Of a stretch of DNA of 64,000 bases, positions 51,858 through 62,100 are shown piece after piece. This DNA is from Candidatus Cloacimonadota bacterium (GTDB lineage: Bacteria; Cloacimonadota; Cloacimonadia; Cloacimonadales; JAIOQZ01), in NCBI GenBank assembly GCA_021108395.1, contig JAIOQZ010000022.1, forward strand, positions 1 to 64,000. Direction: 5' to 3'. The notes under the pieces are model-generated. The model did not search any database. It saw nothing but the letters and a program-made list of their open reading frames with translations, and was not told where the DNA came from. Every line of letters starts with the position of its first letter. Position 1 is the stretch's first letter. Made by a program: the position numbers and the translations under genes.

Positions 51858-53762
51858 GTGCGTGTTCTGTTTCGCTGGGCTCGCCGCCTGCACTACATCG
51901 CCGTGCCGTTGCTGGTGTTCATCGTGGCGCAGATTGTTTTTCTGGCGCCGCTGTGGGAGCACATCGAGCTGAAAGCCTACGACAACCTGTTCACCCTCAG
52001 TGGCAGCCGCCCCGTGTCCGATGACATCATCATTGTCGAGATTGACCAGAGCACCTACGAGAGCATCGAAGCGGCCAACTACCCATACCCGCGCAATTAC
52101 CACGCGCACCTTCTCCACAACCTGTTTGCCGCCGGCGCCAGGCTGGTGGTGTTCGACATCCAGTTTGACGTCGAGCGTGACCCGCGACAGGACGCCGAGC
52201 TGATGCGCGCCTGCGCCCAATACCGCGACCGCATAGTTCTGGCGGGCAAGGTGGAGATCAGTCGCACCGGTTCTCACACCATGATGCGTCAGGTTCCACC
52301 GATGAAGCCGCTGCTGTGGAGCAAAATCCCCTGGGGTATCGTCAACATCCGCACAGATCCCGACGGCTTCGTGCGCCGCTACACGCTGTTCCAGCGCTAC
52401 AAGGAAGAAACCTTCTACTCGATTGGGGTGAAGGCGCTGGCCCTGCTGCACAACCCGCCTGACGATCTCGACGCCGCCATTAACCACGACAGAAGGCAGC
52501 TTACCGTGAGTGATGGCGACAGCATCCTCTATCGCGTGCCCAAGAACAGCTTCAACACCACGCTCATCCGCTACTTCGGTCCGGCGCGCACGTTCCATCG
52601 CGTCCCCTACTATCAGGTGATTGACGACATCAGCTTCGACATCAGCGACTTCGACCTCGACGCCTACGAGCAGTTCATCCTGCCAGACAGCGTCGTTGAC
52701 GGCAAGATCGTGCTCATCGGCAGTACCCTCGAAGAGGATCACGACTACTTCAGCACGCCCTTCTACAACGAGCTGATGCCCGGCGTCGAGATTCACGCCA
52801 ACTTTCTCGAAATGGCTCTGCACGACGACTGGCTGGTGCGCTTCCCCTGGCTGTGGCTGCTGGCTCTCGAACTCGTGCTGGTGGTGGGCGCCTATGCTTT
52901 GTTCACGCGGTTGCGCCCCAGCTACACCGTCATCATCACGGTGGTAATGGCGCTGCTGTGGGCCGGACTGGCCTGGTGGATGTTTGGCGCTCGCAGTCGC
53001 ATTCTGCCTGTGTTTGAGGCGCCGCTGCTGCTGGTGGTGATTTATATCGTCACGCTCATCGCGCATTATATGCGCACCTTCCGCGAAAAAAAGCAAATCC
53101 GCAGCGCGTTTCAGCAATACATGGCGCCAGAACTGGTGAACGAACTGCTGAAAAGCCCCGAACACCTGCAATACGGCGGCCAGCAGAAGAAACTCACCGT
53201 GCTGTTCAGCGACATCCGTTCGTTCACGACCTACACCGAAAGCCACGAAGCCACTGAAACCGTTGCTCAACTGCGCGAGTACCTCACGGCCATGGTTGAC
53301 ATCATCATCAAGCATCGCGGCATCCTCGACAAGTTCGTCGGCGACGAGGTGATGGCGCTGTTTGGAGCGCCGATTCCGATAGACAACCACGCTCTGGCCG
53401 CCTGCCGCACCGCGCTGGATATGCGCAAACGCCTGACCGAAATGCAGCAGCAGTGGCGCGACGAAGGCCGCGAAGGCTTCGAGATTGGCATCGGGCTGAA
53501 CACGGCGATGGTCACGGTGGGCAACCTCGGCTCCGAGCAGATATTCGACTACACCGCCATTGGCGACGGCATCAACCTGGGAGCGCGCCTCGAAGCGCTA
53601 AACAAGGAATATGAAACCAAAAACAAGATCATCATCAGCGAGTTCACCCTGGAACATGTGAAAGACGATGTGGAAGTGCGCTACCTCGACGAGGTGAAGG
53701 TGAAGGGCAAGAACCTCGCAGTGAAGATCTACGAACTCATCGACATCAAGGATGGAGCGTGA
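51858..53762 (+). CDS. CHASE2-domain class III adenylate cyclase
   Basis: 634 aa membrane sensor making cAMP. One N-terminal membrane helix (about 15-33), a periplasmic CHASE2 domain (about 35-325, with [27 protein letters not shown] in pieces), three membrane helices (about 332-403), then the cyclase domain (about 443-632). The catalytic set is complete: metal aspartates D452 (LFSDIRSFT) and D496 ([11 protein letters not shown]), adenine-selecting K492 and T566, transition-state N573 and R577 (NLGAR). K/T favours ATP over GTP. The start is GTG 51858 after AAGGAG. It overlaps hldE2 by 4 bases. Confidence 0.93.
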   Translation: MRVLFRWARRLHYIAVPLLVFIVAQIVFLAPLWEHIELKAYDNLFTLSGSRPVSDDIIIVEIDQSTYESIEAANYPYPRNYHAHLLHNLFAAGARLVVFDIQFDVERDPRQDAELMRACAQYRDRIVLAGKVEISRTGSHTMMRQVPPMKPLLWSKIPWGIVNIRTDPDGFVRRYTLFQRYKEETFYSIGVKALALLHNPPDDLDAAINHDRRQLTVSDGDSILYRVPKNSFNTTLIRYFGPARTFHRVPYYQVIDDISFDISDFDLDAYEQFILPDSVVDGKIVLIGSTLEEDHDYFSTPFYNELMPGVEIHANFLEMALHDDWLVRFPWLWLLALELVLVVGAYALFTRLRPSYTVIITVVMALLWAGLAWWMFGARSRILPVFEAPLLLVVIYIVTLIAHYMRTFREKKQIRSAFQQYMAPELVNELLKSPEHLQYGGQQKKLTVLFSDIRSFTTYTESHEATETVAQLREYLTAMVDIIIKHRGILDKFVGDEVMALFGAPIPIDNHALAACRTALDMRKRLTEMQQQWRDEGREGFEIGIGLNTAMVTVGNLGSEQIFDYTAIGDGINLGARLEALNKEYETKNKIIISEFTLEHVKDDVEVRYLDEVKVKGKNLAVKIYELIDIKDGA

Positions 53763-54247
53763 CAGACAAGATTATCACCGCCGACGAACTGGCAAGGTGG
53801 CTGGCCGATCGAGGCGAAAAGCGCGTGGTCTTCACCAACGGCTGCTTCGACATCCTCCACGCCGGCCATGTGCAATACCTCGAAGAAGCCGCCGCCCTGG
53901 GTGACATCCTCGTGCTGGGGCTCAACACAGACGCCGGCGTTCGCGGCCTCAAAGGCCCGCAGAGGCCGGTCGTTCCGCAGCGGCAACGTGCCGCGGTGCT
54001 GGCCGGGCTGGCCAGCGTTGACTGGGTAGTGCTCTTTGATGAACCCACCCCGGCGCGGCTCATCGAGCAACTGCGCCCCGACGTGCTGGTGAAGGGCGGC
54101 GACTGGCGGCCAGAGCAGATCGTGGGCGCCGACACCGTGCTGGCGGGCGGCGGAGAGGTGCACAGCCTGCGCTTTTTGCCCGGCGTATCCTCCTCTGCCA
54201 TCATCACCCGAATCTGCAAGATATATGGAGAACAGCATGAGCTATAA
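53759..54247 (+). CDS. hldE2: Heptose 1-phosphate adenylyltransferase (HldE adenylyltransferase type)
   Basis: 162 aa. Transfers AMP to D-glycero-beta-D-manno-heptose 1-phosphate to give ADP-heptose. The nucleotidyltransferase motif is [25 protein letters not shown], with [16 protein letters not shown] and the C-terminal [11 protein letters not shown]. The start is GTG 53759 in a 4-base overlap with the cyclase gene. It complements the separate kinase gene at 34387. Such stand-alone pairs exist instead of the fused E. coli HldE. Confidence 0.93.
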   Translation: MTDKIITADELARWLADRGEKRVVFTNGCFDILHAGHVQYLEEAAALGDILVLGLNTDAGVRGLKGPQRPVVPQRQRAAVLAGLASVDWVVLFDEPTPARLIEQLRPDVLVKGGDWRPEQIVGADTVLAGGGEVHSLRFLPGVSSSAIITRICKIYGEQHEL

Positions 54248-54698
54248 TGAACCAGAACACGATGAGATTGCCGTTGTTCACGAGGTGCGCGAGGGCGGTG
54301 TAGTTATCGAAATTGAGCGTGGAAGCGGCTGCGACAAGTGCGTCGTGAGCGGTATCTGCATGGGCAAAGACCGTATTGCGCGGCATTTCGTGCCCACCGA
54401 CAAATCCCTGCGAGTGGGCGACCGCGTACGCTTCGAGGTCAGTCCGGTGGTTCGCGTCGCCGCCTCGTTGCTGCTGTTCCTCTTCCCCATCCTCATGCTG
54501 GTCGCTTTCTACCTGCTGGCGCGGTTCGCCTTTGGCTGGAACGAGGAAATCGCCATTGTCTGCTCGTTCGCCGGGCTGCTGGCCAGCGGATTCATCATCT
54601 GGCGCTTTGACCGGAAATTGGGGCACAAGGCCTCGTTCGAGATCGTCGATGTCCTGAGCGGGCAAGAGGGGGAAAGCGATGAAAATCCATCTGCATAA
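54237..54698 (+). CDS. RseC/MucC-family membrane protein
   Basis: 153 aa. The N-terminal region carries the family cysteines [15 protein letters not shown], then two membrane helices (about 75-95 and 100-122) separated by a short loop, and a C-terminal cytoplasmic tail. Members take part in SoxR reduction or sigma-E regulation in proteobacteria; outside them the role is not settled, so I infer only a redox/membrane regulator. ATG 54237, preceded by GGAG, overlaps the hldE2 end by 11 bases. Confidence 0.82.
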   Translation: MSYNEPEHDEIAVVHEVREGGVVIEIERGSGCDKCVVSGICMGKDRIARHFVPTDKSLRVGDRVRFEVSPVVRVAASLLLFLFPILMLVAFYLLARFAFGWNEEIAIVCSFAGLLASGFIIWRFDRKLGHKASFEIVDVLSGQEGESDENPSA

Positions 54699-55038
54699 CA
54701 TGGTGTTTTTCGGCTACCACGGCGTCCACCCCGAAGAGCGCAAGCTGGGGCAGCGCTTCGTTGTCAACGTAACCTGCGAGTCCGACCCCGCCAACGATGG
54801 GCAGATCAAGCATCTCGAAGACGCCATCGACTATACCCGCGTGTTCGACGCCATTCAGCACATCATGGAAAAGAAACAGTATCATGTGATGGAAGAATGC
54901 GCCAACACCATCATCGAAGCCCTGCTGACGGAGTTTCCCAAGATCACCCATGTGAAGGTGGGCATCAAGAAGCCGTTCGTGCCCATGAGCGCGGTGCTGG
55001 ATTCGGTTGAGATAGTGATGGAAAGAAGCCGTCTTTGA
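54679..55038 (+). CDS. folB: Dihydroneopterin aldolase
   Basis: 119 aa, normal for the family. It begins [27 protein letters not shown], with the usual acidic E near the active site in HPEER and the later YHVMEECANTIIEALL and VGIKKPFVP. It produces 6-hydroxymethyl-7,8-dihydropterin for folate. It overlaps the RseC-like gene by 20 bases and ends in a TTGA overlap with folK. Confidence 0.95.
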   Translation: MKIHLHNMVFFGYHGVHPEERKLGQRFVVNVTCESDPANDGQIKHLEDAIDYTRVFDAIQHIMEKKQYHVMEECANTIIEALLTEFPKITHVKVGIKKPFVPMSAVLDSVEIVMERSRL

Positions 55039-55487
55039 TAGCTCACCTGGGGCTTGGCTCGAATCAGGGCGACCGTGCGGAGATGATTCACGCGGCGCTG
55101 GCAAAACTGGCGGCAGACTATGACGTGCAGGTGTGCACAGTGAGCCGCCTGCACGAAACCAAACCCTGGGGACTCACGGCACAACCCGATTTTCTCAATG
55201 CCGCCGCCGAAATAGAAACCCCGCTGACACCGCTGGAACTGCTGCAAGCCTGCAAACAAATCGAGGCGGCTCTTGGCCGCAGTCCCACCATCCGCTGGGG
55301 ACCGCGCTGCATCGACATTGACATCCTGCTGTGTGGCGACGCTATCATTGAGACCGCAGAATTAACCGTGCCTCATCCCCTCATGCACCTGCGCGAGTTC
55401 GTGCTGACGCCGCTGGCCAAAATCGCGCCGGACGCCGTGCATCCCACGCTCGGCAAGACCGTGCGCGAGCTGCTGTCCGCGCTTTAA
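55035..55487 (+). CDS. folK: 6-hydroxymethyl-dihydropterin pyrophosphokinase
   Basis: 150 aa. Signatures: LGLGSNQGDR, FLNAAAEIET, and RWGPRCIDIDILL (the R-W-x-PR-x-DIDIL motif that binds ATP and magnesium), plus VPHPLMHLREFVLTPLAKIAP. It transfers pyrophosphate to the pterin made by FolB. The start is TTG 55035 in a TTGA overlap with folB. The stop (TAA 55485-55487) and the converging S9 stop share TTAA. folP is not in the window. Confidence 0.94.
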   Translation: MIAHLGLGSNQGDRAEMIHAALAKLAADYDVQVCTVSRLHETKPWGLTAQPDFLNAAAEIETPLTPLELLQACKQIEAALGRSPTIRWGPRCIDIDILLCGDAIIETAELTVPHPLMHLREFVLTPLAKIAPDAVHPTLGKTVRELLSAL

Positions 55488-57841
55488 TCGCTCAACCAGC
55501 GCCCCAGAAAGTCGAGATACTCCGCCAGCAGGTGAAGGTGCGTCTCGCGGGCACGATAGCCGTGTTCCTCGAGCGGCAGCTCGATGTAGCGGCAGTTTTT
55601 GCCCAGCCCGTCCAGCGCCTCGAACAGCCTCTTGCTCTGCATCGGATAGGTGCCGGAGTTTGTGTCCTCCTGGCTGTGCACCAGCAGCAGCGGCTCGTCG
55701 ATAGAGTCAGCGTGCAGCAATGGCGACACGCGTAAATAGAGGCTGGTGGCTTCCCACAGGTTGCGGCGCTCCGACTGAAATCCGAACGGCGTGAGCGTGC
55801 GATTGTAGGCACCGTTCTTCGCTATGCCTGCCGCGAACAGATCGCTGTGCGCCAACAGGTTGACCACCATGAACGCGCCATAGCTGTGACCCGTCACCGC
55901 CACCCGCGCAGGGTCAATTACACCCGTCGAGTCCAAGTGGGCGATGGCCGCCGCCGCGCTGGACACCACCTGCTCAATGAAAGTCTCGTTCACCGTCTCA
56001 GGATCGCCCACAACGGCAATCTTCGCATCGCGTAGCACAGCGTAGCCATTCAGACAGAAATAGAGCGATGAAGCGCCCCAGGTGCGGGTATAGCGGTTCT
56101 CGGAATTGCGCACCTGGCCGGCCGTGCCCGCCTCGACGAACTCGTCTGGGTAGGCCTGGATGACCAGCGGCAGGCGGGTTACGCCGTCCCAGTCTGGCGG
56201 GAGGTACAGCATACCCGACAGCGGCAGGCCGTCGTCGCGCTCGTAGGTGACGAGGCGCTTGGACAGCGTGGAGAGAATGGCCGCGTCGTCAACGAACTCG
56301 GTCAACTCGCGGTGGCTGTCGTCTGCGAGCCTCGCCAGCGCCATGTTGGGTGGTCGCTGGGGCGACTCGCTCCACACAGCCAGCGTCTCTTCGCCCCAGA
56401 AGCCTTCGAGACGCTCGAAACTATCTGGTTGGCTCTGCCAGATGCGTGTCTTCTCGAATGTGGTCAGATCGAGACGGTCAATGAATGGGTAGGCGCCATC
56501 GGGGGTGTATCCCGGGCCGGAAAGAAAGATCGCGTCGTCGCGCACGAGTACGCGTTCAGGTTGGTGGGTCTGTGTCACCGGGATCCCCTGCCGACCATAC
56601 ATATCCTGTGTGCTGATGTCCTCGATGATGTGCTCGCGGTGGTCTGCGAGATTGACATAGGCGCTGGTGCTCCACCTGCGCTCGCGATCATATTCATGGA
56701 ATATCGCCTCGTGCGCCGAGACGTATTCAATGCCGCTATAGCGATGCCGCAACCGGCGCAGTGGCTTCACCAGCGCGCTGTCCGCCTCGCGGTAGTAGAT
56801 TACTTCGCGGTACTCGACCTCGTTGGCGGGGTCTCCCTCGTCCAGCGCCAGCATCCACACCAGAGTATGCGGCTCCCAGGGCTGCCAGTGATAATTGCGC
56901 GGCCCGGTGAGCACACCGCCCAGAGGCACGTTCTCACGCGAGGGCTGCACGCATAGAGTATCCAGCGTTTCACCGTCGGCGTCCCATAGCTCATAGCGCT
57001 GGGCGAAGCCCCACCAGGGAAGGCGGCGCGAGAGCGATTCGTCCAACACACGAGCGATGAAATACCGGCCATCGGGAGAAGGCTGGATGGATATGTACAG
57101 GCCTGGCTCGCCCAATACGCGGGCTTCGCCGGTGTGGGTGTCCACCAGCACGAACTGCGTCGTGAAATAGTGATGAAACAGCGCCTCGTCGTGGTCGCTG
57201 CGCAACAGGCCGGAGTGGGTGCGAAGCTGCTTCTGTACGCCGCTTGTTTCGTAAATGGTCGGCCCTACGGGCACTGCCGACGGTTCTGGCGCATCGCCAC
57301 GTTGCGGGGCGACCATGCGCACCAGCAGGTGGCGGTTGTCGGGCATCCACTGGAAGCTGTCACCCAGAATCTGGTTGATGCCGCCACTCAGCAGCGCCCG
57401 CAACTCATTCGAGGCGAAATCGTAGCGCCACAGTGTGATGCCGTCGCGGGTGTATTGGTTAAATGCAAAAGCGTGGCCATCGGGGGCTGATGCTTCGCTG
57501 CCGCAGATTGCGCCGGGCGGCAGCGGCAGACGCAGCGAATCACGGGTGACCACGTCCAGCAGCCAGGGGTCGGTGAGATAGCTTGTGCGTCGCCCGCCGT
57601 TGTTGAGCGGGGTGATGTCGCGTCCACCCAGGCGCAGTACCGGCCAGGCGAGCATTTCGAGTGGGGTGTATCCGGGGCGCTCCCAGAAGAGGATTTTACC
57701 GGCTTCCGGGTATAGCTCGCTGCTTGGTGTGCGCCGTGCGTCGAACAGCGCCGTGAGTGCGGCGTCGGGTTGCCGCCAGGTTTCGTTGGCGTGTCCTGCC
57801 ACGATAATACTCAGCAGCATAACGATGATAAGGCGTTTCAT
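55484..57841 (-). CDS. S9 family (prolyl oligopeptidase-like) secreted serine peptidase, 785 aa
   Basis: Signal peptide (MKRLIIVMLLSIIVAGHA). A long N-terminal propeller is followed by an alpha/beta-hydrolase domain: catalytic S653 in VTGHSYGAFM, D726 in LLVHSQEDTNSG, H760 in LPLEEHGY. The spacing and 'HSQED' and 'EEHGY' match the S9C/DPP IV-like group, which removes dipeptides or oligopeptides. Export suggests that it works in the periplasm on peptides. It is the third gene of a run with tricorn-like and DUF2851 genes, and overlaps the end of folK by 4 bases on the other strand. Confidence 0.88.
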   Translation of the reverse strand: MKRLIIVMLLSIIVAGHANETWRQPDAALTALFDARRTPSSELYPEAGKILFWERPGYTPLEMLAWPVLRLGGRDITPLNNGGRRTSYLTDPWLLDVVTRDSLRLPLPPGAICGSEASAPDGHAFAFNQYTRDGITLWRYDFASNELRALLSGGINQILGDSFQWMPDNRHLLVRMVAPQRGDAPEPSAVPVGPTIYETSGVQKQLRTHSGLLRSDHDEALFHHYFTTQFVLVDTHTGEARVLGEPGLYISIQPSPDGRYFIARVLDESLSRRLPWWGFAQRYELWDADGETLDTLCVQPSRENVPLGGVLTGPRNYHWQPWEPHTLVWMLALDEGDPANEVEYREVIYYREADSALVKPLRRLRHRYSGIEYVSAHEAIFHEYDRERRWSTSAYVNLADHREHIIEDISTQDMYGRQGIPVTQTHQPERVLVRDDAIFLSGPGYTPDGAYPFIDRLDLTTFEKTRIWQSQPDSFERLEGFWGEETLAVWSESPQRPPNMALARLADDSHRELTEFVDDAAILSTLSKRLVTYERDDGLPLSGMLYLPPDWDGVTRLPLVIQAYPDEFVEAGTAGQVRNSENRYTRTWGASSLYFCLNGYAVLRDAKIAVVGDPETVNETFIEQVVSSAAAAIAHLDSTGVIDPARVAVTGHSYGAFMVVNLLAHSDLFAAGIAKNGAYNRTLTPFGFQSERRNLWEATSLYLRVSPLLHADSIDEPLLLVHSQEDTNSGTYPMQSKRLFEALDGLGKNCRYIELPLEEHGYRARETHLHLLAEYLDFLGRWLSD

Positions 57842-57843
57842 GT

Positions 57844-59136
57844 CTATTCCTTCACAAGGTGGTTATCACAGACGTCACAGCGGTGCTCATTGCAATACAG
57901 ACGCCAGAGTCGCAGCGCGCCCTGTTGTTCGAGAGCCGTTTTGCAACGCACCGCCCAAAGCTTCTCGAAGCGGCGCAATGGTTGGTTGGTAGCCATGCGA
58001 GGGTAGGTCTCCCACAGCGAGTACACAGCCTCTTCCAACTCACTATAGCCCTGTTTGCGCGCATACAACAGCGCCTGCGGCACAAGGATGTTGACGGCGA
58101 ACGCATCCAGCCTGTCGCGCCCGATGCGCAGTCCGTCGGGCAGGTCGTCACAGTGAAAGACTGTGGCGAGTGACTGGCGCAGGCGCTCCGGCGTCAGCTT
58201 GCCCACCGGCAGGGAAAACAGTTCGAGAAACCGCCGGAACAGCGAGCGCCCCAGCGCCGGCCTCAGCGCCGTGGCCGCCTGAGCCAGACGGACAGCCGGA
58301 TGATTGACCGCACGCTGGCGGAACGACCGCCACTCGATGTACACCTGCCGCCGACAATAGTCCTGGCGAACATAGGCGTCTCGCCAGCGGGTGGCCAGAG
58401 CGCCGGGCACCTTGCGCGGCAGGTGGTGCAACAATCCGGCGGCGCCCATCCACACGGACGCGAGCGTGGACGCATCAATGCCTTTCCACTCACTGACGAC
58501 GCGCCAGGGGATGGCCTGCGCAAGGTCATACATCGCCAGCTTGTTGGCGCTGTAGCCCAGCGCCTCGAACAAGCCCTGGTAAAGAAGCTGATCCCAGTCG
58601 GCAAAGGCGAGTTCCACTCCAAAGCGATGCACCTTGCGTTCGAGGCGCTCGTGGCCTGCCTGACGCAGCAGGGCGCGCTTGCGAGCGGGTGTCCAGTCGG
58701 CGACAAGCGAACAGCGCGGGTCGGAGATGGGGCGCTTGCGCCGTTTCCAGCGACGCAGCATGAGGGATAGAGCCTCGTGCAGGTTAGGTTCCAGATCGAC
58801 AATATCCACGCGCCCGCCATCCTCACGAACAGTGGTCTGGTCACTTTTGCCACCCTCGAATACGCAATGCAGCACGACGCGGTTGTAGCCGGAGTCGGTG
58901 TGATGTCTGTGCGCCTGCCAGTCGCCCGGGCGATGATGCAGCTCGACGTCGCCGCGCACCGCCTGTCCGTCAATATCAAGCAACGCAAACCGGAAGTCGG
59001 GGCCTGCCATTGTGTTGTGATGGCCGGCAAAATGCACCTGCACAATCTTGCCGCTGCGAGCCACCAGCGGCGAGCGCAGACGCTGCTCTGACCACACATG
59101 CGCCAGGAAGGACTCCGGCCACTCGTGCTTAGTCAT
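57844..59136 (-). CDS. DUF2851 family protein, 430 aa
   Basis: It begins MTKHEWPESFLAHVWSEQRL, the hallmark start of DUF2851. Conserved points include VHFAGHHNTMAGPDFRFALLDIDG, GDVELHHRPGDWQAHRHHTD, YNRVVLHCVFEG and the C-terminal cysteine/histidine set (LYCNEHRCDVCD) that may bind metal. No signal peptide. The biochemical function of the family is not known to me. The N-terminal half recalls a nuclease-like core, but that is not established. It lies between two exported proteases in one operon (gaps of 11 and 2 bases). Confidence 0.85.
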   Translation of the reverse strand: MTKHEWPESFLAHVWSEQRLRSPLVARSGKIVQVHFAGHHNTMAGPDFRFALLDIDGQAVRGDVELHHRPGDWQAHRHHTDSGYNRVVLHCVFEGGKSDQTTVREDGGRVDIVDLEPNLHEALSLMLRRWKRRKRPISDPRCSLVADWTPARKRALLRQAGHERLERKVHRFGVELAFADWDQLLYQGLFEALGYSANKLAMYDLAQAIPWRVVSEWKGIDASTLASVWMGAAGLLHHLPRKVPGALATRWRDAYVRQDYCRRQVYIEWRSFRQRAVNHPAVRLAQAATALRPALGRSLFRRFLELFSLPVGKLTPERLRQSLATVFHCDDLPDGLRIGRDRLDAFAVNILVPQALLYARKQGYSELEEAVYSLWETYPRMATNQPLRRFEKLWAVRCKTALEQQGALRLWRLYCNEHRCDVCDNHLVKE

Positions 59137-59147
59137 AACCGTAGCTG

Positions 59148-62100
59148 CTACAGGTCGTTCAGCAGCGCCTCTACCGCCGTTTGAAGCTGAACGTCGTCAT
59201 CCTCGATGATCTGCTCGGGCGTCATGTCCACCTCGATGTCGGGAGCAGCGCCCATGCCTTCCATGTTCTCGCCTGCCAGCGTGAACCAGCCGTTGCGTGG
59301 CATCCGCATGCCCGAGCCGTCCATAAAGGTGATGTGTCCCGTACCAATAACGCCGCCGGAAGTGGGCATACCGATGACTTTGCCCAACCCCAGTTCCTTG
59401 AAGAGGATCGGGAAAATTTCGGCGTCGGAGAAGCTCTCCTCGTTGATAAGCACTACCAGCGGTTTCTCCCAGGTGCGGCCGGGCGTTGGAAACGGTTCAT
59501 TGTTGCGGCCACGATGCGTCTGGTACCCATACCGCTTCTTGGTCAGCGCTTCGAGAATGTCATCGTGCGTGTGGCCGCCGCCGTTGAAGCGTATATCGAT
59601 GATGAGCGCTTCTTTGTCGATGTTGTCGTAGAACAGTTCATCGAGAAACTTCTCGAAACTCGATCCACCCATCTGCTCGATATGCAAATAGCCGATGCGG
59701 TCGTTCGATAGTTCGTCCACCATGCGACGACGCTCGACAGTCCAGTCATGATACCACATATCATAGACATCGCCGTAACCGAGACCGACAATCTTGACGG
59801 TGCGCGTCGTGTCTTCGCCGATGTCGAACTCGAGCTCGATCTCATCGCCAACCTTGTCCACTAACATAGGCATGATGGGAGTGTTGCGGGTGATGGGTTC
59901 ACCATCGATGGACAGCAGCAAGTCGCCTGCCTCGATGCCGCCGGGACTGGCCAGCTTGCTCTCGCTGAATACACCAATGACGTCGATACCTCTCGCCGGA
60001 CGATTGACCCAGTCCAATACGGCGCCGGTCTGCGCCAGCCCCAGACGCGGGCCTTTGCGCTCACTGCGGGCATAGAAGCCGGTATGCGAGGCGTTGACGT
60101 CACCGATCATCTCATCGACGATCCAAGTCAGCGCTTTGGTAGTAATCAAGTCATCAGAGTAGGCGCCGTAACGCTCCCACACCCTGTCCCAGTTGTGGCC
60201 GTGCATCTCCGGGTCGTAAAAGCCAAGACCGAACTCGACCCACACCTGCCGCAGGATTTCCTGGTTGAGCTTGAGCCGGTTCCAGGTATAGCGGGTTTCG
60301 TAGCGCACAGCCTCCGGCCGCTTTTTCTTCGGGTCGAGCTTGTATAGCTGGTCGTTCTCTATATAGTAGAAAGCCCCGGTTCCCTCGTTCCACCGAATGG
60401 CGTGAATGTCGCTTCCCAGATTGGCCACTTCTTCGTCGCCGCTGCCGTCATAGTGAGCTTTGCGCAGGGTCTCTTTCTCGTCAAAGTAGTTCATGTAGTA
60501 GAAGGTCGAGTCATCAATCACATGAACGATGTAACTGTGCCCCGGCGGGTCAACAATCCGCTCGATTCTGCTGGAAATGCCGGCAAGGTCGAGTAACATG
60601 CCAGTATCGTCCTCGCTTTCCTCTTCATCGTCTTCGTCCTCCGCTTCATCCTCATCCTCGTCAGCTTCAACGGCGGCGGCCAGTATCTCGTCCCAGGGGT
60701 CTTCTTCCTGGTAGTCAACGGGCTTGGCGGCCAGATCGAGACGCCAGATGTCGCCGTCTTTCGTGAAGAACGCGGTGCGACGATCGGTGCCGAAGGCCAG
60801 GCCATGAATCCAGTCTTCACTGCCCAGCAGGTCGTGTTTCTCGCCTGTGAGACGGTTGCGCAACTGAAGCTCTCCGGTGTAGATATTCGAATCGATGCTC
60901 GGGCTCAGAATCCACTCGCCCGAAGGGTCGATGGCGGTGCCGCCCCACATCCTCTCGTCAATGACGGTCTCGATGCCGACGCTGTCCATTATGGCCACGC
61001 GATTGCGCTCCTCGCCCTGCGAGTAGCTGATGACCAGCAAATCCTGCGGGCCGTGGTAGATATACTCGATGTAGCGGTTGCGGCTCCAGGCCACTTCCTC
61101 GATCTCGTCGAGCGCGGTGATGTCGGTCTTGAAGAGGCGCGGTACGCCCTCGACGCGACGCGAAAAGTAGATGGTGCGATTATCGTCCATCACGGCGATG
61201 TTCTCGACGCCACGATTGTCGGTGGTTACCTGGCGCACTTCGCCGCCCTCGGCGGGAACGACGAAGAGGTCGTATTTGGCGGCGAACACTATGAACTTGC
61301 CGCTGGGCGAAACGGCATAGGCGTCCACACGGTTGCGTAGCGTCTCTCTTTCATCGAGGATACCGATGTAGTCCTGCCGGATGTCGATGTCGATGACTGC
61401 TGTGCGGCCGGTGGCCGGGTCCCATGTGCCCAGGCAGTCGAAGTATTCGAACACCAGGCGGTCGCTGCTGCGGGCGATGGACAGGTCTCGCGCCGACCAT
61501 ACATCGAAGCTGGAAAGCTGCTCGGGGTGAGCGAAATCGCCGTTCACAGCGCGGAAAAGCTGAAATATCTCGCCGTCGGAGGCGGCGTAATAGACGGCGT
61601 CGCTCTGCTTTGAACAAACCGGGTAGCGCTCGGTGAACTGTGTATGCGTGAGCTGCAAGAAGCTGTTATCGTCGATGTCGTAGCGCCACAGCTCGCCGGC
61701 GGCGCTGCCCTGATAGCGCTCGCGGAACGGGTCGCCGCGACGGCAGAAGACAATCGAGCCGGCGTCGTGGCTCAGGTCGGCATAGAAGTTGCCGAACGCA
61801 ACGATCTCGACGGGGCGTCCATCGTCAACGGACAGCTTGAAATATCCGCGGCGACGCGGCGTGAAACCGCCGTAGGCCAGCAGGTGTTTGCCATCTGGAT
61901 ACCAATCAACGATCGACAGTTCTTCCCTGGATATCTGCCGCGCCGGTCCCCCACCGGCAGGCGCCATCCAGATATTGCCTCGTCCGTCGCGATTCGACAT
62001 GAAGGCGATCCACTCTCCGTCGGGCGACCACACGGGGCCGCTGTCTTCGGCGTCACTCACGGTGATGCGGCGCGCCTCGCCGCCCTCGAACGGAACTAAC

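Noticed and set aside
50358-53390. A 1010-codon open frame on the minus strand
   Set aside because: It lies antisense to the barrel and cyclase genes, whose signal peptide, motifs and catalytic residues are clear. Its composition (runs of V, H, E, G) is what complementary G+C-rich coding DNA yields.
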